NCBI GenBank assembly: GCA_050249955.1
Contig: JBFWPN010000012.1
Span: 124,001 to 188,000, forward strand
Reading direction: 5' to 3'
DNA length: 64,000 nt
Source of the DNA: CAVVIG01 sp050249955
GTDB taxonomy: Bacteria > Acidobacteriota > Vicinamibacteria > Vicinamibacterales > CAVVIG01
This document shows positions 1 through 8,226 of this stretch, piece after piece; position 1 is the stretch's first letter, and the number at the start of each line of letters is the position of its first letter. The position numbers and the translations under genes are program-made. The notes beneath the pieces were generated by a model. That model was not told where the DNA came from, ran no database searches, and saw nothing but the letters and a program-made list of their open reading frames with translations.

Positions 1-413
1 GGCCCGACCGCGTCATCTTCCGCTACGAGAAGGACGACCAGATGCGGACGGTGTGGCTCGACGGCCGCAAGCCGAACAACCAGGACTGGAGCCTCCAGGG
101 CTTCTCGGTTGGCCGCTACGAAGGCAACGCGCTCATCGTCGATACCGACCACTTCGTGTTCGACATCACCGGCTTCGACGACTACAACGGCATCCCGTCG
201 TCGACGCTGAAGAAGGTGCAGGAGCGCTACTGGCGTGAAGGGACTGACCTGAAGGTCACCGTCACCGTCGAGGACCCGATGTTCCTCAAGAAGCCGACCG
301 GCTACACGACACGGTGGGTGCCGGCCCGCCAGGGCTACAAGCTGTCGGCGTGGGACTGCGATCCGGAAACCTCACGTGCGCCCGTGCGGATGATGCCGCA
401 GAAGTACCGGTAA
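1..413 (+). CDS. C-terminal part of a DUF6152-cluster hypothetical protein (cut by window edge)
   Basis: The open frame runs in from the left edge (first full codon at base 3) and stops at 411-413, so only about 136 C-terminal residues are visible. They contain the pattern GRYEGNALIVDTDHF followed by an ERYWREGTDL and VEDPMF stretch. This resembles a widespread family of secreted hypothetical proteins of Acidobacteriota and Proteobacteria that carry a GRWEGDTLVVDT-like motif and often sit beside DUF6152 genes. The DUF6152 gene follows 28 bases later on the same strand. The function of the family is not known. The methionine at base 42 is internal, not the start. Confidence 0.7.
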   Translation, partial: PDRVIFRYEKDDQMRTVWLDGRKPNNQDWSLQGFSVGRYEGNALIVDTDHFVFDITGFDDYNGIPSSTLKKVQERYWREGTDLKVTVTVEDPMFLKKPTGYTTRWVPARQGYKLSAWDCDPETSRAPVRMMPQKYR

Positions 414-441
414 GACGACCGCCCGATCCGAGGAGGCAGAC

Positions 442-864
442 ATGAACGTTCGACGTTGGACCCTTTCCGCACTGGGCGCGACGCTGGTGGCCACGATCGC
501 GGCCGCCGTGCCGGCGGTTGCCCACCACTCGAGCGCCCCGTTTTACGACGCGACCAAGCGCGTCGAGGCGCAGGGACCGGTGACCAAGCTGCTGCTGCGC
601 AATCCCCACTCGTTCCTGTACTTCGAGTCGGAGGTGAACGGGAAGAAGGTGGAGTGGCAGGTTGAACTCGGCCCGGCGGCGTCGCTGACCCGCACCGGCT
701 GGACCACCGACACGCTGAAGCCCGGCACCATCATCAAGGTGGCCGGCCAGCCGTCGCGCGCCGAAGGCTCCTACGGCATGTGCTGTGCGAAGGTCACCAG
801 GCCAGACGGCAGCCCGATCCAGCCTGGCGGCCGCGTGATGGAAGAGCAGCAGCCGCCCCGGTAA
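442..864 (+). CDS. DUF6152 family exported protein
   Basis: 140 residues with a clear signal peptide (n-region MNVRR, hydrophobic stretch to about residue 26, cleavage near AVAHHSS). Just after cleavage comes the HHSSAPFYD motif typical of DUF6152, followed by a small beta-rich domain with an NPHSFLYFE segment. A GAGGAGG ribosome site lies a few bases upstream of the ATG, which supports the start. It is probably periplasmic. It lies between the partial upstream protein and two paralogous membrane proteins, a cluster known in Acidobacteriota; the biochemical role of DUF6152 is not established. The two Cys residues near the C-terminus (MCCAK) are worth noting. Confidence 0.75.
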   Translation: MNVRRWTLSALGATLVATIAAAVPAVAHHSSAPFYDATKRVEAQGPVTKLLLRNPHSFLYFESEVNGKKVEWQVELGPAASLTRTGWTTDTLKPGTIIKVAGQPSRAEGSYGMCCAKVTRPDGSPIQPGGRVMEEQQPPR

Positions 865-883
865 CCAGCACCGCCTGGCCTTT

Positions 884-1366
884 GTGACCGACCTCACGAC
901 CTGGCTCGAGGGGACCGCGCTCGCCACCTGGGTACGCGAGTCCCCCTCGCTCTGGGCCTACCCGACCGTCCTCACGCTCCACACCGTCGGCCTCGGCATG
1001 GTCGTCGGTGCCGCCGCGGTGGTGGACTTCCGCCTGCTCGGCTACGGCCGTCGGCTTCGCGTCGGCGCGCTGGCGCCCCTCTTTCCCCTCATGGCGTGGG
1101 GCTTCGTCCTCAACGCCGGCACCGGCGTCATGCTCTACATCGCCGATGCCACCACCAAGACCGGCCAGTGGATCTTCTACGTGAAGCTCGCGCTGATCTT
1201 CGTGGCGCTGTGGTGCACCTTCGCCACGCGCCGGATCGTGCACGCCAACCAGGCCGACACCGGACAGGACCGGGTCCCCGATCACGCGACGCGGCTCGCG
1301 CTGGCGTCGCTGCTGCTCTGGGCCGGCGCCATTACCGCCGGGCGCTTCATGGCGTACCTGGTGTGA
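884..1366 (+). CDS. DUF6644-like integral membrane protein, copy 1
   Basis: 160 residues with four predicted transmembrane helices (around residues 25-50, 62-87, 100-118 and 138-158) and very few loops. The start is GTG at 884, 20 bases after the DUF6152 stop. The protein is paralogous to the next gene: both open with a TxWLxxTxL stretch, have a conserved xLHxxGLxxVxGxxxxxDxRLxG core, and share a GFxLNxxTGxxxxI helix. These features match the DUF6644 description, although I assign the family from memory of the pattern. Function unknown; the cluster suggests a membrane complex with the exported DUF6152 protein. Confidence 0.6.
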   Translation: MTDLTTWLEGTALATWVRESPSLWAYPTVLTLHTVGLGMVVGAAAVVDFRLLGYGRRLRVGALAPLFPLMAWGFVLNAGTGVMLYIADATTKTGQWIFYVKLALIFVALWCTFATRRIVHANQADTGQDRVPDHATRLALASLLLWAGAITAGRFMAYLV

Positions 1367-1379
1367 TGAGGGCAGGGTG

Positions 1380-1868
1380 ATGGACACCTTCGTCACGTGG
1401 CTGCAGGCCACCAGCCTCTCCCAGGCCATCGTCTTCAACACCTGGGTCTGGCCGATTGCCGAAACCCTGCACTTCATCGGCCTGGCGCTCGTGCTGGGCA
1501 TCGTCGGCTTCTTCGACCTCCGGCTGATGGGCTTCTACCGGCGCATCTCGCTCGTTGCCGCGCACGACCTGGTGCCGGTGGCACTCGTCGGCTTCGCGCT
1601 GAACCTCATCACCGGCATCGTCTTCCTGATCGGTCACCCCGAGCAGTACGTGCACAACGTGGCGTGGTGGTGGAAGGTGGGCTGCCTCGCCGTGGCGGGA
1701 GCGAACGCCGCGGCGTTCGAACTCAGCGTCGGCCAGCGCACGATGGCGCTGGGCGACGGCGCCGACACGCCAGGGGCGGCCAAGGCGATCGGGTTCATCT
1801 CGGTGGTCGCCTGGCTCGGCGTGCTCTACTTCGGTCGCATGCTGCCGTTCATCGGCAACGCCTACTGA
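1380..1868 (+). CDS. DUF6644-like integral membrane protein, copy 2
   Basis: 162 residues with four predicted membrane helices. ATG at 1380 is preferred over the in-frame GTG at 1377 because the purine-rich GAGGGCAGG just upstream is better placed for it. It is a diverged tandem duplicate of the preceding gene, with the same TWLQAT opening, LHFIGLALVLG helix and GFALNLITGI helix. The two genes are only 13 bases apart and probably co-transcribed and co-assembled. No catalytic motif is visible, and the role is unknown. Confidence 0.6.
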   Translation: MDTFVTWLQATSLSQAIVFNTWVWPIAETLHFIGLALVLGIVGFFDLRLMGFYRRISLVAAHDLVPVALVGFALNLITGIVFLIGHPEQYVHNVAWWWKVGCLAVAGANAAAFELSVGQRTMALGDGADTPGAAKAIGFISVVAWLGVLYFGRMLPFIGNAY

Positions 1869-1895
1869 CCTGCCGCGCCGATCGGCGCACGCCCG

Positions 1896-3089
1896 CTATG
1901 GCAGCGGCTCCATCCGCAGCAGCGCGCCATCCTCGTCATCCGTCAGCAGGTAGATCAGGCCGTCCGGGCCCTGCCGCACCTCACGGATGCGCTGCCGCAG
2001 CTCGGTCAGCATCGACTCACGGCGGATCTCCTCCATCTTGGCATTGAAGACGATGCGCTGGAGGTGGCCGGTGCCTTCGATCTCGCCCACGCGCATCGCA
2101 CCCACGAACACGTTGCCCTTCCAGGACGGGAAGCGGTCGCCGGTGTAGACGGCCATGCCGGATGCGGCGATCGACGGGATCCAGGTGACGATCGGCGCCT
2201 CGATCCCCTCGCGCGTGGGATGGTCGGACACGCGCGGGCCCGGGTAATCGCGCCCGAAGCTGACCAGCGGCCAGCCGTAGTTGCGCCCCGCCCTGATCAC
2301 GTTGATCTCGTCGCCGCCGTTCGGACCGTTCTCGCTGTTCCAGATCTCGCCAGTCTGCGGATGCGCGATGAGCGCCAGCGTGTTGCGGTGGCCGAGGGAG
2401 AAGATTTCGGGGCGATAGCCGGCGCGTCCCGTGAAGGGATTGTCCGCGGGCACCGTGCCGTCATCCCTCACGCGGAGGATCTTGCCGCGCAGGCTCGCCG
2501 GGTCCTGCGCCATCGTGCCGATGTTCCCGCCGGTGGCCATGTAGAGCAACCCGTCGGGCCCGAAGGCGATCCGCGCGTTCACGGCAGACGACCCGACCGG
2601 GCCTGGGTCGGTGACGATCAGGTCCTGCACACCTGTGAGCGCACCGTTTTCGAGCCGTCCGCGAGCGAGCGCCGGTGTGCCCCGCTGGCTGTCGACCGGC
2701 TTGATGTAGGTCAAGTACACGAGGTGGTTCTCGCTGAACCGCGGGTGCAGCGCCACGTCCTCGAGGCCGCCGAGTCCAGCAGCCCGCACCTGCGGCACGC
2801 CGGCAATCGGGGTGGGTTCGAGCCTGCCGTCCCTGATCAGCCGCAGCCGCCCCGGCCGTTCGGTGACGAGCATGCCGCCGTCCGGCAGGAACGCGATGGC
2901 CCAGGGGTGCGACAGTCCGCGTGCGACGACCGTGAGCCGGACACGAGGCTGCTCGGCGGTTTCGACGTCGTACGGACCGGCCCCGAGCGGCGGGACCTTG
3001 AGCCTGGGTCGCGGCGACTCCTGCGCCGCGAGCGTTGTCAGCGCGAGGACGGCGCCGATGGCGACGGCGAGAGCGGTTCGAACGGGCAC
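1896..3089 (-). CDS. Soluble PQQ-dependent sugar dehydrogenase (aldose sugar dehydrogenase family)
   Basis: 397 residues when started at the GTG at 3089, which has GGAGG five bases upstream; a longer frame reaches 3137 but lacks such a site. An N-terminal signal peptide (hydrophobic AVAIGAVLALTTLAAQ) sends it to the periplasm. The body is a beta-propeller of the Gdh-B/YliI type: LSHPWAIAFLPDG, LVTERPGRLRLI, GGLEDVALHPRF and the ENGPNGGDEINVI stretch that contributes PQQ/metal ligands in this family. Expected reaction: oxidation of aldose sugars with PQQ as cofactor, passing electrons to the respiratory chain. It stands alone between convergent and divergent neighbours. Family assignment is firm; substrate is not. 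Confidence 0.85.
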   Translation of the reverse strand: MPVRTALAVAIGAVLALTTLAAQESPRPRLKVPPLGAGPYDVETAEQPRVRLTVVARGLSHPWAIAFLPDGGMLVTERPGRLRLIRDGRLEPTPIAGVPQVRAAGLGGLEDVALHPRFSENHLVYLTYIKPVDSQRGTPALARGRLENGALTGVQDLIVTDPGPVGSSAVNARIAFGPDGLLYMATGGNIGTMAQDPASLRGKILRVRDDGTVPADNPFTGRAGYRPEIFSLGHRNTLALIAHPQTGEIWNSENGPNGGDEINVIRAGRNYGWPLVSFGRDYPGPRVSDHPTREGIEAPIVTWIPSIAASGMAVYTGDRFPSWKGNVFVGAMRVGEIEGTGHLQRIVFNAKMEEIRRESMLTELRQRIREVRQGPDGLIYLLTDDEDGALLRMEPLP

Positions 3090-3160
3090 GGGCACCTCCG
3101 CGATTCGACGATGAGGCAGTATACGTGCCGACGGCATACGTCACCGCGTGACGTGCGGGT

Positions 3161-3712
3161 TCAGGGTTGTCCGCCGGCTGGCGGCAGTTCGGGTGGCGGT
3201 GTGCGGTACCAGTAGTTACGGTGGCAGCTCTCGCAGGCGCCGTCGAGCGTCTCGCCCGCATTGAGCAGCGCGTTCACGTCCTTCGCGTCGATGGCCTTCA
3301 GCGCCTCGACCGCTGCATCGTGCAGCCGGTGCGCGCGGGTGGCCCAGGCACCGGCATCCTTCAGGATGAGGACTTCGATCTCCTCGGGATTGAGGTCCAC
3401 GCGCGGATCCTCGGCCTTCTGACCCGCCTGCGCGACATGGCGGCCGGGGATGAGGAGCAGGTTGCTCGCCTCGACGAGGGTGACGGCGTGTCCGCGGAGC
3501 ACCTTCCAGTCGTCGTCGGTCCTGGGCTGCTTGTGCTCGGTGCCCTCGAGCGTGGCCACCACTTCGACCGCATCCCAGAGCGCGTCGGCGCTGGGGTCGA
3601 TCACACCGTTCATGATCTCGCGGGTCGTGGAGGAGGGCCGGAACGGTGTGGGTTCCGGAGCGGCGCAGGCCGAGAGTGCGAGGCAGGCGAGCAGGGCAGC
3701 TGGCGCGCGCAT
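3161..3712 (-). CDS. Lipoprotein c-type cytochrome
   Basis: 183 residues starting at the ATG at 3712. The N-terminus has a lipobox (LALSAC), so the protein is probably anchored to a membrane facing the periplasm. A single haem-binding CESCH motif lies near the C-terminus (about residue 165), preceded by a helical domain resembling the four-helix cytochrome c-555/556 fold. An axial methionine may be the one in the REIMNGVIDP segment near the N-terminus, as in cytochrome c-prime/c-556 proteins. It lies just upstream (in its own direction) of the PQQ sugar dehydrogenase gene and could accept electrons from it; that link is an inference from proximity. Confidence 0.75.
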   Translation of the reverse strand: MRAPAALLACLALSACAAPEPTPFRPSSTTREIMNGVIDPSADALWDAVEVVATLEGTEHKQPRTDDDWKVLRGHAVTLVEASNLLLIPGRHVAQAGQKAEDPRVDLNPEEIEVLILKDAGAWATRAHRLHDAAVEALKAIDAKDVNALLNAGETLDGACESCHRNYWYRTPPPELPPAGGQP

Positions 3713-3810
3713 CAGGTGGCGGAGTGTAGCATGCGCGGCTGGCGCCGGGTTTGGCGTTACAATCGCGCTCGCCCCGCGGAGAGTCCGCGCCGGCCACACG
3801 AGGAGCCGAG

Positions 3811-4413
3811 ATGAAACTGCGTCCCCGCACCGTTGCCCGGCTGATGCTGCCGGTGTCGATGGCGACACTCCTGTTCACGCTGACCTGGTCGGACGGCGAT
3901 GCCGCGCAGGCCCCGCCGCAGCCGCCCATTCCCCCGGGCGTGGTCATGTGTCCCGGCGAGGCGATGCCGGTGCAGGCCACGGGACAGTACTCGCCGAACA
4001 CGGTGAGCGACATCACGATCAACGGCAGGCCCGCCCCCGGCGCCATCTGGCAGGCCGGCCACCGCTCGTACTGGCACTGCCACGCCGGCGGCCAGATCAT
4101 GATGCTGGACGAGGGGGTGGGCCGCGTGCAGAAGCGCGGCGAGAAGATCCGGACGCTGCGGCGCGGCGACACGGAGTACGCAGCGCCCGGCGTCGAGCAC
4201 TGGCACGGCGCCGCCCCGGACTCGTCGGCGCAGTACTTCCAGACCTCCATCGGCAACACGACCACGCTCTGGATGGAGGAAGTCGGCAACGCGGACTACA
4301 TGGGCAACGACATCGGCCTCGCGTCGCGCGAGGAGTTCATCCGGACGAAGGTGCGGAAGAAGGCCGACGTCGCCGTGCCCCCTGGCACGCCCGCGGCCGC
4401 CCCGCGCCAGTAG
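3811..4413 (+). CDS. Exported cupin-domain protein
   Basis: 200 residues. The start at 3811 is chosen because GAGGAGCC lies just upstream and the protein then begins with a signal peptide (MKLRPRTVARL, hydrophobic to about residue 32). The mature part is one cupin barrel: the first metal-binding motif is WHCHAGGQIMMLDEG and the second is GVEHWHGAAPDS, which together supply the His/Glu ligands for a divalent metal. Relatives are annotated as cupin proteins linked to carboxymuconolactone decarboxylase-like domains, but this one is a single domain. Periplasmic; substrate unknown. A short gap of 11 bases separates it from the next membrane protein. Confidence 0.7.
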   Translation: MKLRPRTVARLMLPVSMATLLFTLTWSDGDAAQAPPQPPIPPGVVMCPGEAMPVQATGQYSPNTVSDITINGRPAPGAIWQAGHRSYWHCHAGGQIMMLDEGVGRVQKRGEKIRTLRRGDTEYAAPGVEHWHGAAPDSSAQYFQTSIGNTTTLWMEEVGNADYMGNDIGLASREEFIRTKVRKKADVAVPPGTPAAAPRQ

Positions 4414-4424
4414 TCGCTCCCTCG

Positions 4425-5219
4425 ATGACCGCTGCACGACCGGCGCTCGCCTGTTTCGCCCTGCTCCTGATCCGTCAGGCGGCAGTGGCGGGACAGGAGG
4501 TGCCGCCGGCCGGCGCAGCGGTCCCGTTCCATCCCGCCTCACCGACCTCGCTTCTCGCCTTTTCGCTCATCGTCATTGCCGTTGTCGCAGCGTTCGCGTG
4601 GGGCACTTTCGTGGCCACGCGGCGTGAGTCGGGCGACCGCGCGGCACAGCGCGCCACTGTCCGGTTCCAGGTCGCCCTCGGCGTCTGGCTCGGCCTGTTC
4701 TCGGGTTTCGTGGGCACGGGACTCGTCGAGACACGGCCGCTGCCGTTCGTCCCGATCACATTCGTGGCCGTGAACGGCGTCGCACTCGCCTACGCGGTCT
4801 CGTCCCATGGCGCGAGGCTCGCCCGTCACCTGCCGCTCGCCGCGCTCGTGGGCTTCCAGGCATTCCGGCTTCCGCTCGAACTGGTGCTGCACGCATGGGC
4901 TGCACAGGGCACGATTCCGGTGTCGATGACCTGGAGCGGCTCGAACTTCGACATCGTGACCGGCATTGCGGCCGTCGTGCTGGCGCCGTTCGCGAACCGG
5001 ACCGCTGTGGCGTGGGTGGCGAACGTGATTGGGCTGGTGCTACTGGCGAACGTGGCTCGTGTGGCGATGCTCTCGTCGCCCGTGCCGTTCGGCTGGCCGG
5101 TCGAGCCGAAGCTGCTGCTGGTGGCGCACCTGCCGTACGCCTACATCGCCCCAGTGTGCGTCGCAGGCGCGCTCGCCGGGCACGTCATCCTCACGCGCAG
5201 ACTCCTCGGGGTACGCTGA
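4425..5219 (+). CDS. Multispanning membrane protein, function unknown
   Basis: 264 residues from the ATG at 4425. After a possible signal-like first segment it has about six further hydrophobic helices, among them FSLIVIAVVAAFAWG, VALGVWLGLFSGFVG and VIGLVLLANVARVAML. No enzyme motif is visible. It follows the cupin gene closely and is probably co-expressed with it. I do not recognise the family; similar proteins in Acidobacteriota are annotated only as hypothetical membrane proteins. Confidence 0.6.
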   Translation: MTAARPALACFALLLIRQAAVAGQEVPPAGAAVPFHPASPTSLLAFSLIVIAVVAAFAWGTFVATRRESGDRAAQRATVRFQVALGVWLGLFSGFVGTGLVETRPLPFVPITFVAVNGVALAYAVSSHGARLARHLPLAALVGFQAFRLPLELVLHAWAAQGTIPVSMTWSGSNFDIVTGIAAVVLAPFANRTAVAWVANVIGLVLLANVARVAMLSSPVPFGWPVEPKLLLVAHLPYAYIAPVCVAGALAGHVILTRRLLGVR

Positions 5220-5254
5220 GCAGGACCGGCCGGGCCAGGTTGGCCGGGCCGCGT

Positions 5255-5745
5255 GTGGTGTTCCACGTGGCCAAGGACGACCCGGCCATGGTGATGGAGT
5301 CGGGCCACTACTGCAACCAGGTGAACCAGGACGTCGCGCAGTGCGTGCTCTTCAACGGAAATGGGGCCGACGCCCGGCTGCACGGGGTGGAGTACATCAT
5401 CTCGGAGAAGCTGTACGCCGAGCTGCCGGCGGACGAGCGGATCTACTGGCATCCCCACAACGACGAGATCCTGTCGGGTGAACTGGTGATGCCTGGCCTG
5501 CCGGAGCCGGTCGAGCGGCAGGCACTGCGCGACAAGATCAACAGCTACGGCAAGACGTGGCACGTGTGGAAGACCGGCGTGCATGGTGCCCAGCCGGATC
5601 CCCTGCCGTTTGGTCCGCCACACCTGGCGTGGAGCTTCAACCACGACGGCGAAGCGCCGGCCGACGGGGGGTGGTGGACAACGGGGACGTCAGCACGCGA
5701 GGCGTGCCGCAGTTCGAAGTCCTCCGACGGAACCAGGGGAGATAG
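5255..5745 (+). pseudogene. DUF1264 (OBAP-like) protein gene with a -1 frameshift
   Basis: The first frame encodes the hallmark blocks of DUF1264/oil-body-associated proteins: GHYCNQVNQDVAQCV, GVEYIISEKLY, YWHPHNDEILSGEL and YGKTWHVWKTG. In that frame the sequence then runs without sense through the downstream tRNA gene. The expected C-terminus (GVVDNGDVSTRG...) is present in the -1 frame and stops at 5743-5745. The switch coincides with six consecutive Gs at 5666-5671; one more G would restore a single frame. So this is either a recent inactivating indel or a homopolymer sequencing error. The N-terminus starts near the tandem GTG codons at 5255/5258 and is short for the family. No ribosome site is evident. 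Function of bacterial members is unknown. Confidence 0.7.
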
Positions 5746-5802
5746 GGCGAGAGCCAGCCGTAGCCGCGAGCGTAGCGAGCGTAGCGAGCGTTTGGCGAAG
5801 GC

Positions 5803-5892
5803 TGGCGGAGAGAGTGGGATTCGAACCCACGGTAGAGTTTCCCCTACACACGCTTTCCAAGCGTGCGCCTTCAACCACTCGGCCATCTCTCC
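5803..5892 (-). tRNA. tRNA-Ser (anticodon GGA)
   Basis: On the minus strand, the sequence starts GGAGAGATGGCCGAGTGG and has a seven-base acceptor stem (GGAGAGA with TCTCTCC), discriminator G and an encoded CCA at 5805-5803. The anticodon loop reads CTTGGAAAG, giving anticodon GGA (reads UCC). A long variable arm and a GGTTCGAATCC T-arm confirm the class II serine tRNA. It marks the left border of the accessory region and is a plausible, but unproven, integration landmark. Confidence 0.95.
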
Positions 5893-5943
5893 GCGCTTGT
5901 AGAATCAACAGTTTACAGGCGAGTGGCTGAGCCGTAAACCTCA

Positions 5944-5964
5944 AATTGTGTAGCGAATTGTGTA
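5944..5964 (+). repeat. Tandem 9-bp direct repeat near the left end of the element
   Basis: AATTGTGTA occurs at 5944-5952 and again at 5956-5964, three bases apart, in an AT-rich patch between the tRNA and the first cargo gene. Closely spaced short direct repeats at an element end resemble arm-type binding sites of tyrosine integrases. That role is only an inference. The rest of 5893-6163 holds no gene that I can support. Confidence 0.4.
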
Positions 5965-6163
5965 AGACCTCTGAATGTCCCGAGATCACTTACGGGGATT
6001 TCACCCACCGCGAACGAGGCGTCAGAGGCCACCACAACCGGGCGCGCGGCCGATGACCAGTATAGCCGCCCAGAGCCCCGACGAGCCCCTTGGAGACGTG
6101 CCCCCTGGTCAAAATCGCGCGCGGGTCATGAGCCTCCGTTCTGGCGACCGTCTGGCGTGCGCT

Positions 6164-8197
6164 CTACGACAGCGGAAGGCCCAGCTTGTCGAAGAACGCT
6201 CTGTTGCGCTCCTTCGCCGCATTCACGAGCCTGTCAAACGAGGTCACCTCGACGTACGCCTTGTCGTTCCGCATGTGGCCGAAATACCCCATGTGGTCGC
6301 TCGTCACGGTCAGCTGATGGCGGTGCACGCACCGCTCGATGATCTTCGGTGTCAAGTCGCAGATGACGTAGCAGAACCCCGGGATGTCCTCAGAATTCGG
6401 AATCGGTCGTCCCGCGGCCGTCTGGACACCCCCTTTTCGGATTTTTCGCAGGTAGTCCAACGCCTGCTCAACTGGGTCGCTGTCGTCGTTCCGCATCGGT
6501 CGCTTCAGTTCGATCACGACAAGGGAGGCATACGGAGGCGCCTTTGTCTCCGACATCACCATCGGGTTGTCGAACACATTCAAGGCGACGATGTCGGGCT
6601 CCTGCGTGGACGTAGCGCCGGTGATCGGGATGGACTTCAAAGGCAGATCGGAAGCCAAGTAGTTGTGAAACGCCAGGCGTTCGTCGACAAGCCAGAGGTT
6701 GCAGCTGTCGAGATCAACCTGCGTCGAGTCCGCCCTCATCGGCATGATGAGCGTATGGATCAAGTCCTCTCGCACGTAGTGCCCTTGGTCGTCCTTCCTG
6801 ATCGCCTCCTGAAGGAGGTCAATGACGACCCGCCGGTGAGCCACGTAGCCGGCGAGATCCGACATCTTTACGTCCTCGACCTTCTTCAGGTAGTCGGACA
6901 CTCGCTGCTTGTAGGCAATCGCCGTTTCGTTGAACTGCGGCGACAGGATGCTTTGTCCTTCCTCCATCAACTGTCGCTCGAGGTCCGCGAAGTGCCGGTG
7001 AAGCGTCAGCTCAAGTTCCTTGTCCGTGATGTCGGGGTCAATGGTTCCAACGGAGGACTCGAGCCGGCTGACGATCGGACGATATCGAGGCGCAGACTCG
7101 GCGACAAACTTCGTCACTCGCTCGGCGGCTCGCCGCTTCACGTCAGCTAGGTGGGCATCGAGGTGCCGGCTCGCCTCGGCGATGACCATGTTCCTGATGT
7201 CGATCCAGCCGATCTCCGTGCCCTCGAACAGTCCCTCGACATCCGCGGGTAGGTCGAATGCGCTTCGCTCAGGTCGAACCCGCTCGTCGAGAACGGTGGA
7301 GTTCACATAGCAGACGTAGGTAAAGGCTCCATCGTCGTCCGACAGGCTTCCGTGCAGGCCTGGCACGCGGCCCGCGAGCTTCTCTTCGAGCACGAGTCGA
7401 TTGTTTGCGCAGTAAGCAATCGCATGTTCCGGAGCTGCCGATGCTCGCAACTTCACGTGGAGCAGGTCAAAGGCCCGACCCTTCAGCTTCGCCTCTTGTC
7501 GGACAGCCTGCGAGTGCATTTGCTGTTCGAACACATCGTCTAGAGAGAGAAGGGTTCCATCGTCTTCAATCGAGATCGACGGACACCCACCCTGCCTGAC
7601 GAAGTACCACAGGCAGTGCTCAATCAGCGCGTTGGCGATCGCCTCCGGAGTCTTTCGTGCCTTCGCCCGATACGCAGGTGCGAACCCTCGCAGACGCACG
7701 ACCGTTTCTCGAGGGCTGCCTGAAGGCGCATCGGTGGAGTCGCCCCCCGTGATTCCAGCCTTTGAAAACGCAAAGGTACGCCGCCGACGAACGTCTCCCT
7801 CGTCGAACGTGCTCTCTACCTCCACGTTGTCGAACGCCTTGAGCCACAGCAGGCGGCCAATTCCACGCCCACCCTTTGCGACTTTGTGATCCGTGTCGAG
7901 CGTCAAGAACGCCTGGAAGTTGTCCTCGTTGAAACCAACGCCGTTGTCGATGACTTTGAATCCAGTGATGTCTGGTAGAGGGTGTCCCCCTGACTTCCGG
8001 TCGCCGTTGCCGTCGAGTAGAGGCAGCGACGGTTCTCGCTCAATGACGACACGGATTCGCCAGGACACCGGTGGGACGCTGGCCTCCTCGATCCCGTGAA
8101 TCGAGTTGATTACTGCTTCGAAGAGCGGGAGCAGGCCGTTCGAGAGAGGCAACGAGGTGTTGCGAAGCCGCCCGCTGAGGTTGGTGGCGATGTTCAT
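6164..8197 (-). CDS. GHKL ATPase with C-terminal PD-(D/E)xK-like region (restriction-associated)
   Basis: 677 residues. The N-terminal third carries the Bergerat ATP-binding fold: N-box E27/N31 (FEAVINS), G1 box D84-x-G86-x-G88 (IDNGVGF) and G2 box GGRGIGRL at 109-116. The C-terminal part has a P534-D535 ... E563-L-K565 pattern (VVIELKRP) followed by a Q-containing helix, which looks like a PD-(D/E)xK nuclease core. GHKL ATPases of the MutL/MORC-related kind are known in bacterial restriction-modification operons. This gene is the last of a minus-strand operon with a type III-like Res and Mod and a SF1 helicase, 29 bases after the helicase gene. A role in anti-phage DNA sensing or cleavage is inferred. 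Confidence 0.75.
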   Translation of the reverse strand: MNIATNLSGRLRNTSLPLSNGLLPLFEAVINSIHGIEEASVPPVSWRIRVVIEREPSLPLLDGNGDRKSGGHPLPDITGFKVIDNGVGFNEDNFQAFLTLDTDHKVAKGGRGIGRLLWLKAFDNVEVESTFDEGDVRRRRTFAFSKAGITGGDSTDAPSGSPRETVVRLRGFAPAYRAKARKTPEAIANALIEHCLWYFVRQGGCPSISIEDDGTLLSLDDVFEQQMHSQAVRQEAKLKGRAFDLLHVKLRASAAPEHAIAYCANNRLVLEEKLAGRVPGLHGSLSDDDGAFTYVCYVNSTVLDERVRPERSAFDLPADVEGLFEGTEIGWIDIRNMVIAEASRHLDAHLADVKRRAAERVTKFVAESAPRYRPIVSRLESSVGTIDPDITDKELELTLHRHFADLERQLMEEGQSILSPQFNETAIAYKQRVSDYLKKVEDVKMSDLAGYVAHRRVVIDLLQEAIRKDDQGHYVREDLIHTLIMPMRADSTQVDLDSCNLWLVDERLAFHNYLASDLPLKSIPITGATSTQEPDIVALNVFDNPMVMSETKAPPYASLVVIELKRPMRNDDSDPVEQALDYLRKIRKGGVQTAAGRPIPNSEDIPGFCYVICDLTPKIIERCVHRHQLTVTSDHMGYFGHMRNDKAYVEVTSFDRLVNAAKERNRAFFDKLGLPLS

Positions 8198-8226
8198 TTT
8201 CTACACCTGCTGTCTTTAGAGTGACC

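Noticed and set aside
2064..3215. 383-codon plus-strand open frame
   Set aside because: It is antisense to the PQQ sugar dehydrogenase, its protein is Arg/Pro/Ala/His-rich without motifs, and it has no ribosome site. It is a GC-rich shadow.
3450..4424. Long frame upstream of the membrane protein at 4425
   Set aside because: It runs through the cupin gene in another frame and yields Arg/Ala-rich nonsense.
5666..5671. Programmed -1 frameshift in the DUF1264 gene
   Set aside because: There is a G-run but no slippery heptamer followed by a stable downstream structure, and the family is normally encoded in one frame; indel or sequencing error is simpler.
5768..5790. Short tandem repeats GAGCGTAGC next to the tRNA
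   Set aside because: Only about three short units; no CRISPR-like spacing or length.
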